A DNA stretch of 64,000 nucleotides from Streptomyces sp. NRRL S-1022 (GCF_000720135.1 NZ_JOIU01000020.1:62001-126000); one strand, 5' to 3'; shown: positions 41,687-51,345, counted from the first letter of the stretch. Made by a program: numbers and translations. The notes: generated by a model not told the origin, from the sequence alone.

Positions 41687-44071
41687 TCAGTCCTCGTGCC
41701 CGAGCTGGAGGTCTCGTTCGGTACGGCCACCGCCCGCGACCTGCAGCACTGTGGCGACCGGCGGGTAACCTGCGGCGATGACGGTGTACTCGCCGGAGGA
41801 GAGGTCGACGAACCGGAACGTTCCGTCGGATCCGGTGGTGAGGGTGTCGACGACGTTGCCGGCGGCGTCGAGCAGGGTCACCCGGGCGTCCTCCACGGGC
41901 CGTCCGCCGCCGGCCCGGACGGTGCCCTTCAGGACGGCGCCGCCGGCGAGTTCGATGTCCTGCCGGGTCTCCCGGGAGGCCTGCACGGTGACCGGGAGCG
42001 CGGCGGGCCGGAAGGCGGGGGCGCTGCCGGCGAGGGTGTACTCGCCGGCGACCAGTTCGGTGATGACGTAGCCGCCCTCGCGTCCGCTGCGGGTGGTGGC
42101 GACGACCTCGCCGTGGACGTTGGTGAGGGTGACGGTGGCGTCGCGGACGGGGGTGCCGTCGGCGGTGCGGACGCTGCCGGCGAGGCGGCCGGCGCCGCCG
42201 AGGACGACGTCGAGTTCGACGGGGCGTTCGCCGACGGTGACGGAGACGGCCTGCGGCTGGTGTCCGCCGGCGGCGGCGATGAGCACGTACGCCCCGGAGC
42301 CGGGCGTGCCGAGCGCGTACCGTCCGTCCTCGCCGCTGGCGCCCCGTCCGATCTGCTGCCCGGCGACGTCGATGAGGGTGAGGGCGGCGCGGGGTACGAC
42401 GGTGCCGTCGGGGTGCTGCACCGTGCCGCAGACGGGGATCCCGGCGGCGTGCGGGGTCCGGGCCTGGGGGATCGGGGCGGTCATGGTCTGCGGCTCCGTT
42501 TCGGCGGTGTGGTGGGACACCAGGGGTTTCTCCTTGAGGAAGCAGGCGACGAGCAGGCCGAGGACGAGCACCGGGACGAGGTAGAGGAAGATCCGGGGCA
42601 TCGCGTCGGCGTAGGCGCGGATGTAGGCGTCGCGCAGGGCCGGGGGCAGTGCGTGGACGAGCTGCGGGGTGAGCGAGTCGGCGTCGGGCAGGCCGCGGCC
42701 CGTGTGCGGGGGCAGTTCCTTGCGCAGCGAGGAGGTGAGCCGGCCGGCGAAGAGGGTGCCGAAGACGGCGGCGCCGACGCTGCCGCCGATCTGCCGGAAG
42801 TAGTTGTTGGCGCTGGTGGCGCTGCCGAGGTCGGCGGGGCGCACGGAGTTCTGCACGGCGAGCACGAGGACGGGCATGACCAGGCCGATGCCGGTGCCGA
42901 GGACGGCCATCCAGATGCTGTAGTGCAGCCGGGGTGTGCCGGTCTGGAGCCGGGACAGCAGCCACATGCCGGCGGCGGCGACCGCGCTGCCGAGCACGGG
43001 GTAGATCCTGTAGCGGCCGGTGTGGCTGATGAGCTGGCCGCCGATGACGGAGGCGCCGACGATCCCGGCCATCATGGGCAGCATCAGCAGCCCGGACTCG
43101 GTGGCGCTGGCCCCGTCGGCCATCTGCAGGAAGGTCGGCAGGTAGCTGGCGGCGCCGAACAGGGCGACGCCGATGACCAGGCCGACCAGGCCGCTGACGG
43201 TGAAGACGGAGTCGCGGAACAGCCGGAGCGGGATGAGGGGTTCGGCGGCGCGGTGTTCGGCGACGAGGAAGAGGACGCCGGCGGCGAGGGCGCCGGCGCC
43301 GAGGCCGAGGATCTGCCGGGAGTCCCAGGCGTATGCGGTGCCGCCCCAGCTGGTGAGCAGGACGAGGCAGGTGGAGGCGGTGGCGAGCAGGAGGGTGCCG
43401 AGGATGTCGAGCCGGGCGCGCACGCGGGGTCTGGGCAGGCGCAGGACGGTGGTGACGACGGCGAGGGTGACCAGGCCGAAGGGGACGTTGACGTAGAAGC
43501 ACCAGCGCCAGGAGAGGTGGTCGGTGAAGTAGCCGCCGAGCAGGGGTCCGGCGACGGAGGCGAGGCCGAAGACGGCGCCGATGAGGCCCATGTAGCGGCC
43601 GCGCTGCCGGGGCGGCACGATGTCGGCGATGATCGCCTGGACGCCGATCATGAGTCCGCCGGCGCCGGTGCCCTGGACCGCGCGGAAGGCGATGAGCTGG
43701 TCCATGGTCCCGGCGCGGCCGGCGAGGGCGGAGCCGAGGACGAAGACGGCGATGGCGAACTGGAAGACGCCCTTGCGGCCGAGGAGGTCGCCGAGTTTGC
43801 CGTAGACCGGCAGGCCGACGGTGGAGGTGAGCAGGTAGGCGGTGATCGCCCAGGACATCCGGTCCAGGCCGTGGAGCTCGCCGACGATCTTGGGCAGGGC
43901 GGTGGCGACGATCATCTGGTCGAGGGCGGCCAGCAGCAGGGCCAGCATCAGAGCGGTGAAGACCAGGCGGACCCGGCGGGGGCTCGGTTCGGCGGGCCGG
44001 GCGGGCGCCGGGGCGGGGAGGCCGGGCGGCGCGGTGACCGTTTCCGTCCGCTCCAGAGTGATCCCGCTCAT
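41687..44071 (-). CDS. DHA2-type MFS transporter fused to three CarboxypepD_reg-like domains
   Basis: 794 residues. The first 510 residues are a 14-span drug:H+ antiporter with [19 protein letters not shown] and [25 protein letters not shown]. The last 250 residues contain three repeated beta-sandwich modules ([60 protein letters not shown]) of the transthyretin-like CarboxypepD_reg family. Fourteen spans would leave this tail in the cytosol, but such domains are mostly extracytoplasmic, so the topology deserves a test. A large inverted repeat lies just upstream. Confidence 0.9.
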   Translation of the reverse strand: MSGITLERTETVTAPPGLPAPAPARPAEPSPRRVRLVFTALMLALLLAALDQMIVATALPKIVGELHGLDRMSWAITAYLLTSTVGLPVYGKLGDLLGRKGVFQFAIAVFVLGSALAGRAGTMDQLIAFRAVQGTGAGGLMIGVQAIIADIVPPRQRGRYMGLIGAVFGLASVAGPLLGGYFTDHLSWRWCFYVNVPFGLVTLAVVTTVLRLPRPRVRARLDILGTLLLATASTCLVLLTSWGGTAYAWDSRQILGLGAGALAAGVLFLVAEHRAAEPLIPLRLFRDSVFTVSGLVGLVIGVALFGAASYLPTFLQMADGASATESGLLMLPMMAGIVGASVIGGQLISHTGRYRIYPVLGSAVAAAGMWLLSRLQTGTPRLHYSIWMAVLGTGIGLVMPVLVLAVQNSVRPADLGSATSANNYFRQIGGSVGAAVFGTLFAGRLTSSLRKELPPHTGRGLPDADSLTPQLVHALPPALRDAYIRAYADAMPRIFLYLVPVLVLGLLVACFLKEKPLVSHHTAETEPQTMTAPIPQARTPHAAGIPVCGTVQHPDGTVVPRAALTLIDVAGQQIGRGASGEDGRYALGTPGSGAYVLIAAAGGHQPQAVSVTVGERPVELDVVLGGAGRLAGSVRTADGTPVRDATVTLTNVHGEVVATTRSGREGGYVITELVAGEYTLAGSAPAFRPAALPVTVQASRETRQDIELAGGAVLKGTVRAGGGRPVEDARVTLLDAAGNVVDTLTTGSDGTFRFVDLSSGEYTVIAAGYPPVATVLQVAGGGRTERDLQLGHED

Positions 44072-44082
44072 GTAGCGCTCCC

Positions 44083-44143
44083 CTCGTCACACTTGCCGCA
44101 GAAGTTGCCGCGCGATGCGACAACTCCGGGCAAGTGCGACGAG
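44083..44143. promoter_or_regulatory. Nested inverted repeats upstream of the MFS gene (candidate operator)
   Basis: CTCGTCACACTTGCC (44083-44097) matches the complement of 44129-44143 at 14 of 15 bases. Inside, AGTTGCCGC and GCGACAACT form a second imperfect palindrome. The MFS start codon is 12 nt away. This nested arrangement resembles MarR/TetR operators controlling efflux pumps; no regulator gene is adjacent, so it could equally be an mRNA leader hairpin. Confidence 0.5.
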
Positions 44144-44219
44144 TTACGGCGCCGACCCGGTCGAGATGTGATTCCACTCGAACCGGTGAAGGGGCCAATG
44201 CCCCTTCGGTTTCGGGGAC

Positions 44220-44663
44220 TTACTTCTCGACCTCGGCGGCGAGGTTGGCGAGCAGGGCGTCGTAGATCCGGCCGAGGCCCTTGGGCGCGAAGGTCTTCTC
44301 GAAGAAGCCGCCGATGCCGCCGGCGCCCTGCCAGGTGGTGGTGACGACGACGCGGGAGCTTCCCTCGCCGGCGGGGGTGACGCGCCAGGTGGTGACCATG
44401 GAGGAGTTGCGGTCCTTCTCGACCAGCTCGCCGTCGGTGGGCTCGGTGACCTCCAGCAGGCAGTCGCGCACCCGCTTGCTGGTGGCCTGGAGCTTCCAGT
44501 GGACGAGGGTGCCCTCGCCGTCGCCGCCCTCGCGCACCTCGTACTCGCTGAAGTGCTCGGGCAGCAGCCTCTGCCGGGTGCCGCGGTAGTCGGCGAGGGC
44601 GTCGAACACCTTCTCCGCGTCCGCCGCGACGACCCGCTCCGTAGTGGCCTCGACCTGCGCCAT
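44220..44663 (-). CDS. SRPBCC-family protein
   Basis: 147 residues from the ATG at 44663 with GGAGGA upstream. TERVVAADAEKVFDALADYRG and RVVVTTTWQGAGGIGGFFEK frame the START/Bet v1-like lipid- or polyketide-binding fold, with a long C-terminal helix (LGRIYDALLANLAAEVEK). Probably binds a hydrophobic small molecule. Divergent from the radical SAM gene. Confidence 0.85.
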   Translation of the reverse strand: MAQVEATTERVVAADAEKVFDALADYRGTRQRLLPEHFSEYEVREGGDGEGTLVHWKLQATSKRVRDCLLEVTEPTDGELVEKDRNSSMVTTWRVTPAGEGSSRVVVTTTWQGAGGIGGFFEKTFAPKGLGRIYDALLANLAAEVEK

Positions 44664-44754
44664 TGCGTTCCTCCACGACCTGGTTCCTCGGGGTTGGGGG
44701 CAAGCCAACCACCCCGGCGCCCGGCCGCCCAAATCGGGGTTCGCACGATCATGG

Positions 44755-44766
44755 GAACAGATGTTC
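44755..44766 (+). promoter_or_regulatory. Candidate LexA (SOS) box
   Basis: GAACAGATGTTC matches the actinobacterial SOS consensus GAAC-N4-GTTC perfectly, 34 nt upstream of the ATG at 44801. It lies between the divergent SRPBCC and radical SAM genes, at a distance that would cover a promoter. Confidence 0.6.
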
Positions 44767-44800
44767 TAATCTGGTGACGGGCACGAGCGAGGAGGCGTCC

Positions 44801-45844
44801 ATGCGCTGGGAGAACCTCACGGACGACGGTGAGCACGGCCGGGCCGCCGACGCGGCCCTGTTCGGCGCGGACGCCGTGATCACGCGGACGTTCGACACGC
44901 CCGAGTTCCGCGGGATCACCTTCCACGAGGTGCGGGCGCGCTCGGTGCTCAACCGGGTGCCGGGTGCCTCGCGCATGCCGTTCGAGTGGACGGTGAATCC
45001 CTACCGTGGCTGCTCGCACGCGTGCGTGTACTGCTTCGCCCGCAAGACGCACAGCTACCTGGACCTGGACACGGGCATCGGCTTCGACACCCAGATCGTG
45101 GTCAAGGTCAACGCCCCCGAGGTGCTGGGCCGCCAGCTGGCCTCCCCCCGCTGGCAGGGCGACCACGTGGCGATGGGCACGAACGTCGACTGCTACCAGC
45201 GCGCGGAGGGCCGCTACCGGCTGATGCCGGGCATCATCTCCGCGCTCACCGACCACGCGAACCCGTTCTCGATCCTCACCAAGGGCACCCTGATCCTGCG
45301 CGACCTGGACCTCCTGGTCCGGGCGGCCGGGGTGACGGACGTCGGCGTCTCGGTCTCCGTCGGCTTCCTCGACGGCGAGCTGTGGCGCACGGTGGAGCCG
45401 GGCACGCCCGCGCCCGAGCGCCGGCTGGACGTCGTGCGCACCTTCACGGAGCACGGGATCGGCTGCGGGGTGCTGATGGCACCGGTGATCCCGTTCCTGG
45501 GCGACCACCCGGCCCAACTGCGGGCGACGGTACGGGCGATCGCGGCGGCCGGGGCGACCTCGGTCACCCCGCTGACGCTGCACCTGCGCCCGGGCGCCCG
45601 GGAATGGTTCATGGCCTGGCTCGGGCAGCACCACCCGCACCTGGTGCGGCGCTACGAGCGGCTGTACGCGGAGGGCGCCTACGCGCCCAGGTGGTACCAG
45701 CGCCGGATCACCCGTCAGGTGCACGAGCTGGCCGAGGAGTACGGCATCGGGCCCACGCGCGCGGGAACGGCCCGCCGGATCCGCCCGGCGCGGCCGGAGC
45801 AGAGCCCGGCCGATCCGGAGCCGGTCCAGCTCAGCCTCATGTGA
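44801..45844 (+). CDS. Radical SAM protein, Rv2578c-like
   Basis: 347 residues, ATG with GAGGAGG 6 nt before. The cluster motif C-x3-C-x2-C is Cys71, Cys75, Cys78 in GCSHACVYCFA. WTVNPYRGCSHAC, then ANPFSILTKGTLILRDLDL, and GVLMAPVIPFLGDHPAQL match the Rv2578c/SplB-like family. Function is unknown; the split between this group and spore photoproduct lyases and the upstream SOS-type box hint at a DNA-damage role. The C-terminus (QLSLM) is a short hydrophobic end of a kind seen on beta-clamp binders (weak). Confidence 0.9.
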   Translation: MRWENLTDDGEHGRAADAALFGADAVITRTFDTPEFRGITFHEVRARSVLNRVPGASRMPFEWTVNPYRGCSHACVYCFARKTHSYLDLDTGIGFDTQIVVKVNAPEVLGRQLASPRWQGDHVAMGTNVDCYQRAEGRYRLMPGIISALTDHANPFSILTKGTLILRDLDLLVRAAGVTDVGVSVSVGFLDGELWRTVEPGTPAPERRLDVVRTFTEHGIGCGVLMAPVIPFLGDHPAQLRATVRAIAAAGATSVTPLTLHLRPGAREWFMAWLGQHHPHLVRRYERLYAEGAYAPRWYQRRITRQVHELAEEYGIGPTRAGTARRIRPARPEQSPADPEPVQLSLM

Positions 45845-45992
45845 GCCCGTCCGGAGCGTTAGGGGGCATCCCACGGCCCAATTGGGTCAACTATCGCCCC
45901 GACGCGTTCCACCGGGGTCCGATACCGGGACGATCCGGCGAGAACCGTGAGCCTCGCGGTTCGCCGTACCCCTCCGTCCCGGGAGGACCCGA

Positions 45993-47552
45993 ATGAGAAC
46001 ACGCGCGGCCCTGCTGTGCGCGGCCGCGGCCGCCGCCGTCCTGGCGGCCCCGGTCACCGCCGTTCCCGCGCAGGCCGCCCGGCCGGCCGGGCTCGGCTGG
46101 ACGAAGTGCGGTACCAGCGCCTACCCCCGGCTCCAGTGCGCCTCGCTGAAGGTGCCGCTGGACCACGCCAGACCGGCGGGCCGGCAGATCACGCTCGCGC
46201 TGTCCCGCGTCCCGCACACCGCCCGCGTCTCCGAGGGCCCGCTGCTGGTGAACCCCGGGGGCCCGGGCGGCAGCGGCCTGACCCTCGCCGGTTTCGTCGC
46301 CTCGGCGCTGCCGAAGAGCGTCGCCGCCCGGTACGACGTCATCGGCTTCGACCCGCGCGGGGTCGGCCGGAGCCGGCCGGCCCTGGACTGCGCGCCCGGC
46401 CACTTCACCCCGGTGCGCCCCGACTCGGTGCCGGTCACGCCCGCGCTGGAGCGGGCCAACCTCGACCGCGCGCGGGGCTTCGCCGCGGCCTGCGGCCGCA
46501 GGTACGCCGACCTCCTGCCGTATCTGGACACGGTCAGCGCCGCCCGGGACCTGGACGCCGTCCGCCGGGCCCTGGGCGCACCGCGGATCAGCTACTTCGG
46601 CTACTCCTACGGCACCTACCTGGGCGCGGTCTACGCGAAGCTGTTCCCGCAGCGCGTGCACCGCCTGGTGCTGGACTCGATCGTCGACCCGGCCGGCATC
46701 TGGTACCGGGACAACCTGGGCCAGGACTACGCCTTCGACGACCGCCACCGCGCGCTGATGGCCTGGATCGCCCGGTACGACACGACGTACGGGCTCGGCC
46801 GGGACCCCGGCGGGATCGAGGCCCGCTGGTACGCGATGCGGGCGGCGCTGGCGAAGGAGCCGGCCGGGGGCCGGGTCGGCGCCGCCGAGCTGGAGGACAC
46901 CTTCGTGTCCGGTGCCTACTTCGACGGCTACTGGCCGTACCTGGCGGAGGCGTTCGCGGCCTACGTCCTGCGCGGGGACACCGGGCCGCTGGTGAAGGCG
47001 TACCGGGACATCGCCGCCGTGGACGCCGCCGGCGACAACGGCTACAGCGTCTACACGGCGGTGCAGTGCCGGGACGCGGCCTGGCCGCGCGACTGGAACC
47101 GGTGGCGTGCGGACGGCTGGGCCGTGTACGCGAAGGCGCCCCTGCTGGCCTGGAACAACGCCTGGTACAACGCGCCCTGCGCGTTCTGGCCGGCCGGACC
47201 GCGCCGGCCGGTGGACATCGCCAACGGGGCGCTGCCGCCGGCGCTGCTGTTCCAGGCGACCGGCGACGCGGCGACCCCGTACGCCGGCGGTGTCGCGGTC
47301 CACCGGCTGCTGGCCCGCTCCGGCCTGGTGGCCGAGGAGGGCGGCGGCAACCACGGTGTCACGCTGAGCGGCAACGCGTGCCTGGACGGGTACCTGGCCG
47401 CCTACCTGGACCGCGGTACGGTGCCGCGGGGCGCCGGGCCGGCCGACGCGGTCTGCGCCAGGTCCCCCGAGCCGAAGCCCCTGAAGGGCGAGCCGGCGCC
47501 GGCGGCGTCCCGCGGCTCGGCCCTGCACGGCCTGCTGGGCTTCCGCCACTAG
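45993..47552 (+). CDS. Secreted tripeptidyl aminopeptidase (TAP-like, S33 family)
   Basis: 519 residues. The N-terminus MRTRAALLCAAAAAAVLAAP ends in QAA at about residue 29: a Sec signal peptide. LVNPGGPGGSGL is the oxyanion loop, FGYSYGTYLG the nucleophile elbow (Ser205). FQATGDAATPYAGGVAVHR and EGGGNHGVTL carry the Asp and His. The C-terminal TAP-like domain has paired cysteines. It would release tripeptides or hydrophobic N-terminal residues outside the cell. A strong terminator follows. Confidence 0.93.
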   Translation: MRTRAALLCAAAAAAVLAAPVTAVPAQAARPAGLGWTKCGTSAYPRLQCASLKVPLDHARPAGRQITLALSRVPHTARVSEGPLLVNPGGPGGSGLTLAGFVASALPKSVAARYDVIGFDPRGVGRSRPALDCAPGHFTPVRPDSVPVTPALERANLDRARGFAAACGRRYADLLPYLDTVSAARDLDAVRRALGAPRISYFGYSYGTYLGAVYAKLFPQRVHRLVLDSIVDPAGIWYRDNLGQDYAFDDRHRALMAWIARYDTTYGLGRDPGGIEARWYAMRAALAKEPAGGRVGAAELEDTFVSGAYFDGYWPYLAEAFAAYVLRGDTGPLVKAYRDIAAVDAAGDNGYSVYTAVQCRDAAWPRDWNRWRADGWAVYAKAPLLAWNNAWYNAPCAFWPAGPRRPVDIANGALPPALLFQATGDAATPYAGGVAVHRLLARSGLVAEEGGGNHGVTLSGNACLDGYLAAYLDRGTVPRGAGPADAVCARSPEPKPLKGEPAPAASRGSALHGLLGFRH

Positions 47553-47554
47553 CA

Positions 47555-47609
47555 CCCCGGCGGGCCGGGCCCGAGCCGCCGCCCCGGGCAACCGCCCGGC
47601 CCGCCGGGG
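47555..47609 (+). terminator. Long-stem terminator after the secreted peptidase
   Basis: CCCCGGCGGGCCGGGC (47555-47570) and its exact 16-nt complement (47594-47609) around a 23-nt loop, starting 3 nt after the stop codon. Confidence 0.7.
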
Positions 47610-47641
47610 GCGTTGCCGGCGGCATGGTCCACCATGAACGC

Positions 47642-48040
47642 ATGAGCGAACCGACCCGCATCCCCGCGCCCGCCGGAGTCTTCCCCGCCGCCCAGTACAC
47701 CCATGTGGTGGCCGCGACCGGCCGTCTCGTCGCGGTCTCCGGGCAGCTGCCGCTGGACGAGGACGGCGAGCTGGTCGGGGCGGGCGATCCGGCGGCCCAG
47801 GCCCGGCAGGTGTTCGCGAACCTGCGGCGCTGCCTGGCCGCCGCGGGCGCCGGCTTCCAGGACGTGGTGAAGCTGACGTACTTCGTCACGGACATGGCCC
47901 ACATGCCGGCCGTCCGCGCGGCCCGCGCCGCCCACATACCCGAGGACCGCCTGCCCGCCTCGACCGCGGTGCAGGTAGCCGCCCTGGTGGCGCCGGAGTT
48001 CCTGCTGGAGGTCGAGGCGCTGGCGGTGGTGGCCGCGTGA
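47642..48040 (+). CDS. RidA/YjgF-family enamine/imine deaminase
   Basis: 132 residues. VAVSGQLPLDEDGELVGAGD, QVFANLRRCLAAAGAGFQDVVKLTYFVTDM and LPASTAVQVAALV(A)PEFLLEVEALA follow the RidA pattern. The usual catalytic arginine lies in the segment A-R-x-A-H-I before the P-A-S-T. It hydrolyses reactive 2-aminoacrylate-type intermediates. An ATG at 47624 would add six residues. The stop overlaps the next gene's GTG. Confidence 0.9.
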   Translation: MSEPTRIPAPAGVFPAAQYTHVVAATGRLVAVSGQLPLDEDGELVGAGDPAAQARQVFANLRRCLAAAGAGFQDVVKLTYFVTDMAHMPAVRAARAAHIPEDRLPASTAVQVAALVAPEFLLEVEALAVVAA

Positions 48041-48552
48041 GGTCCCCGGCGGTCCGGGAGATGACCCTCGCCGACTGCGAGCGTGTCTCCGGGATCCGGA
48101 TCCGCGGCTGGCGGCACGCCTACCGGGGGCTCGTGCCCCAGGCCTGTCTCGACGGGCTGAGCGTCACCGCGGACGCCGAGCGGCGGCGGGCGGGCTTCGG
48201 GCAGCGCCCCGACGTGGTGAACCTGGTCGCCGAGCGGGACGGCACGGTGCTCGGCTGGGCGGCGTACGGGCCGTACCGGGACGGCGAGCGGCACACCGGG
48301 GACGCCGAGCTGTACGCGCTCTACGTCGACCCGGCGCACCTCGGCGGCGGCATCGGGCGGACGCTGCTCACCGCGTCGCTCGACCGGTGTGCGGCCCGGC
48401 CGCGCATGCTGCTGTGGGTCCTCAAGGGCAACGCCCCGGCCCGGCGTTTCTACGAGCGCGCCGGGTTCCGGCCCGACGGCGCCGAGGAACCCTTCGAGGC
48501 GGCCGGCGTGTCCGTGCCCGAGGTGCGGTACGTGCGCACGCTCGCGGGCTGA
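48037..48552 (+). CDS. GNAT N-acetyltransferase
   Basis: 171 residues from a GTG overlapping the RidA stop. VREMTLADCERVSGIRIRG, LYALYVDPAHLGGGIGRTLL (acetyl-CoA loop) and VLKGNAPARRFYERAGFRPDG are classic GNAT motifs A and B. The residue pattern I-R-x-x-x-W-R-x-A-Y-R-G-L at the start places it in the group of small-molecule or peptide acetyltransferases. Substrate unknown. Confidence 0.9.
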   Translation: MRSPAVREMTLADCERVSGIRIRGWRHAYRGLVPQACLDGLSVTADAERRRAGFGQRPDVVNLVAERDGTVLGWAAYGPYRDGERHTGDAELYALYVDPAHLGGGIGRTLLTASLDRCAARPRMLLWVLKGNAPARRFYERAGFRPDGAEEPFEAAGVSVPEVRYVRTLAG

Positions 48553-48559
48553 CCGGGTG

Positions 48560-49141
48560 TCACCTGGGCTGCTCCTGCGGGAGCCGCGCCAGCGCGTGCA
48601 CCGCCGCTTCGGCGAGCGCGGGGTGCGCGAGGGCCTCGTTCAGGACGCGCCGGGCGCGGGGGTCGCCGAGGGCGCCCAGGCCCTCCACACAGGCGAGGGC
48701 CACCCGCCGGTAGGGGTCGTGCGGGCGCAGTCGCCGCTCCAGGGTGGTGATCAGCGCGGGCACGGACTCGGGGGCGCGCAGGGCGGCCAGGAGCCGTACC
48801 GGGTGCAGGGCGTAGGCCACGCGGAGTTCGTTGGTGGCGAGGGCGGCGGCGGCACGGGCGGTGCGCGGGTCGCCGAGCCGGGCGAGGGCGTGCGCGGCGG
48901 AGGCGCAGCGGGGCGGGTCGCGGTGGTTGAGCAGCAGCACCAGGGCCTCGAAGGCGCGCCGGTCGCCGGCGCTGCCGAGGCGGAACGCGGCCAGCTCGCG
49001 GGCCCACAGCGGCTGGCCGGGCGCGGTGAGCACCTCCGCCAGGGTGTCCGGGTCCCCGGTGGCCAGCAGGCTGTCGAAGGCGGCCGAGCCGCCGGACTCC
49101 TGCCGTAAGCGTTCCGTGAGCGATCGCGACTCTGCGTCCAC
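48560..49141 (-). CDS. HEAT-repeat protein
   Basis: 193 residues made of about five helical HEAT/PBS-lyase repeats (SAAHALARLGDPRTARAAA, RVALACVEGLGALGDPRARR, AEAAVHALARLPQE). These act as protein-interaction scaffolds. The gene is divergent from the 3-hydroxyacyl-CoA dehydrogenase gene and convergent with the GNAT gene (7 nt). No pathway inferred. Confidence 0.8.
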   Translation of the reverse strand: MDAESRSLTERLRQESGGSAAFDSLLATGDPDTLAEVLTAPGQPLWARELAAFRLGSAGDRRAFEALVLLLNHRDPPRCASAAHALARLGDPRTARAAAALATNELRVAYALHPVRLLAALRAPESVPALITTLERRLRPHDPYRRVALACVEGLGALGDPRARRVLNEALAHPALAEAAVHALARLPQEQPR

Positions 49142-49530
49142 GAGGTCCAGCGTAGGCGGGTGACGGCCGGTGCGGGAGGTACATCACAAAGTCGGTTTCC
49201 GCCCGGGGACTGGCGCGCTCGTTACCCGCCGGTTAAGCTCATTCGAGCGAGTAACCCTCTCGCATCTTCCGCTGGCGACGGTTTGGTGACGCAGCCGCCG
49301 TGAGCGTGTCTGTCGGTTCGGTGCACCGTGTGCACCGCAGTACGACCCGGCTTCGGGACAGAGCCGGTCGGACGTTCCGCCACTGCCGGGCGTGTGCACG
49401 CCCGCGGCACCGGCGGCCCCGGGCGTGTGCGCTCGCAGCCCGGCAACACCCGCACTCTCTCGCACCGCGGTGCGCCCTCGGGCGCACCCGGCGCGCTCCT
49501 CGTCGTCACCCTCATTCCTGGAGTCCCGCG
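49142..49530. promoter_or_regulatory. Divergent promoter interval with two palindromes
   Basis: 389 bp without a gene. At 49231-49256 an imperfect palindrome is seen (GGTTA, GCTC, then GAGC, TAACC around ATTC). At 49320-49336 there is a perfect 17-bp one, GGTGCAC-CGT-GTGCACC. Both are candidates for TetR-family operators controlling the 3-hydroxyacyl-CoA dehydrogenase gene, with a CTGGAG ribosome-binding site near 49518. Confidence 0.45.
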
Positions 49531-51345
49531 ATGGCCACTCCCCTGTCCCCCCAGTCCGGCACCTCCCTGTCCCCGCTCAGGACGATCGCCGTCGTCGGCC
49601 TCGGCACCATGGGCACCGGTATCACCGAGGTCCTCGCGCGAGCCGGCCGCGAGGTGATCGGCATCGACATCAGCGAGGCCCAGGCCGCGAAGGCGCTCGC
49701 CGCCGTGGAGGCCGCCACCGCCCGTGCCGTGGAGCGCGGCCGGCTCACCGGGGAGGAGCGCGCCGGGGCACTGGCCCGGGTGCGCACCACCACCGACCTC
49801 GCCGCGGCGGCCGACGCCGACCTCGTCATCGAGGTGGCCCCGGAGTCGTACGAGATCAAGCAGCAGATCTTCCGCGAGCTGGACGGTGTCGTGCGCCCGG
49901 AGACGATCCTGGCGACCGGCACCAACGCGCTGTCCGTGACCCGGCTGGCCGCCGGCTCGGCCCGTCCCGAGCGCGTGCTCGGCCTGCACTTCTTCAACCC
50001 CGCGCCGGCCATGAAGCTGGTCGAGGTGGTCTCCTCGGTGCTGACCGCGCCGCAGGCCGTCGCCGCGGTCACCGATCTCGCGATCGAGCTGGGCAAGGAG
50101 CCGGTCGCGGTCGGCGACCGCCCCGGTTTCGTCGCCGACGGGCTGCTGTTCGGCTACCTCAACCAGGCCGCCGCGATGTACGAGGCCCGGTACGCCTCCC
50201 GTGAGGACATCGACGCCGCCATGCGGCTCGGCTGCGGTCTGCCGATGGGGCCGCTGGCCCTGCTGGACCTGATCGGCATCGACACCGCGCGGACGGTCCT
50301 GGAGGCCATGTACGCCGAGTCCCGGGACCGGCTGCACGCGCCGGCCCCGATCCTCAGGCAGCTCAGCGAGGCGGGCCTGACCGGCCGCAAGTCCGGGCGC
50401 GGCTTCTACACGTACGAGGCCCCGGGCAGCGGCACGGTGGTGCCGGACGCGCTGACCCCGGCGGCGGACGGCTCGCTCGGCGCGGGCCGCGAGGTCGGCT
50501 CGGTCGGTGTCGCCGGTTCCGGCACCATGGCCTCCGGTATCGCCGAGGTGTTCGCCAAGGCCGGCTACCGGGTGGTGCTGGCCGCCCGCAGCGAGGAGAA
50601 GGCGCAGACGGCCAGGGCCCGGATCGGCAAGTCCCTGGCCCGGTCCGTGGACAAGGGCCGGCTGACCGCCGAGGCGGCCGCGGAGATCCTGGAGCGGATC
50701 GTCCCGGCGGGCTCCTACGAGGCCTTCGGCGAGGTGGACCTCGCCGTGGAGGCGGTCGCGGAGGACCTGGAGGTCAAGCGGCAGCTGTTCGCCACGCTGG
50801 ACAAGGTGTGCAAGCCCGGCGCGGTGCTGGCCACCACCACCTCGTCGCTGCCCGTCGTCGCCTGCGCCCGCGCCACCTCGCGCCCGCAGGACGTGATCGG
50901 CATGCACTTCTTCAACCCGGCGCCGGCGATGAAGCTGGTCGAGGTGGTCCGCACCGTGCTGACCGCCGACGACGTGCACGCCACCGTGCGCGAGGTCTGC
51001 GGCCGGATCCGCAAGCACGCGGTGGACTGCGGCGACCGGGCCGGTTTCATCGTGAACGCGCTGCTGTTCCCGTACCTGAACAACGCCGTCAAGATGGTGG
51101 AGGAGCACTACGCGTCCCTGGACGAGATCGACGCGGCGATGAGGCTGGGCGGCGGCTACCCGATGGGCCCGTTCGAGCTGCTGGACGTGGTCGGTCTGGA
51201 CGTGTCGCTGGCCATCGAGAAGGTGCTGCACCGCGAGTTCCGCGACCCGGGCCTGGCGCCGGCGCCGCTGCTGGAGCACCTGGTGGCCGCCGGCTGCCTC
51301 GGCCGCAAGACCGGGCGCGGCTTCCGTGAGTATGCCCGCCGCTGA
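49531..51345 (+). CDS. 3-hydroxybutyryl-CoA dehydrogenase, internally duplicated
   Basis: 604 residues, twice the usual length (about 285-320). Two complete units are seen: GLGTMGTGITEVLARAG to RKSGRGFYTY (about 17-305), then VGVAGSGTMASGIAEVFAKA to RKTGRGFREYARR (about 325-604). Each has the dinucleotide site G-x-G-x-M-x-x-G-I, the HFFNPAPAMKLVEVV catalytic segment and a C-terminal 3HCDH domain. It converts acetoacetyl-CoA to 3-hydroxybutyryl-CoA, supplying the ethylmalonyl-CoA pathway. In unit 2 the Rossmann motif reads A-G-S-G-T-M, still functional-looking. Confidence 0.92.
   Translation: MATPLSPQSGTSLSPLRTIAVVGLGTMGTGITEVLARAGREVIGIDISEAQAAKALAAVEAATARAVERGRLTGEERAGALARVRTTTDLAAAADADLVIEVAPESYEIKQQIFRELDGVVRPETILATGTNALSVTRLAAGSARPERVLGLHFFNPAPAMKLVEVVSSVLTAPQAVAAVTDLAIELGKEPVAVGDRPGFVADGLLFGYLNQAAAMYEARYASREDIDAAMRLGCGLPMGPLALLDLIGIDTARTVLEAMYAESRDRLHAPAPILRQLSEAGLTGRKSGRGFYTYEAPGSGTVVPDALTPAADGSLGAGREVGSVGVAGSGTMASGIAEVFAKAGYRVVLAARSEEKAQTARARIGKSLARSVDKGRLTAEAAAEILERIVPAGSYEAFGEVDLAVEAVAEDLEVKRQLFATLDKVCKPGAVLATTTSSLPVVACARATSRPQDVIGMHFFNPAPAMKLVEVVRTVLTADDVHATVREVCGRIRKHAVDCGDRAGFIVNALLFPYLNNAVKMVEEHYASLDEIDAAMRLGGGYPMGPFELLDVVGLDVSLAIEKVLHREFRDPGLAPAPLLEHLVAAGCLGRKTGRGFREYARR

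Noticed and set aside
49184..49465. Small minus-strand frame in the gap before the 3-hydroxyacyl-CoA dehydrogenase gene
   Set aside because: No ribosome-binding site and no protein-like composition; it covers palindromic DNA.
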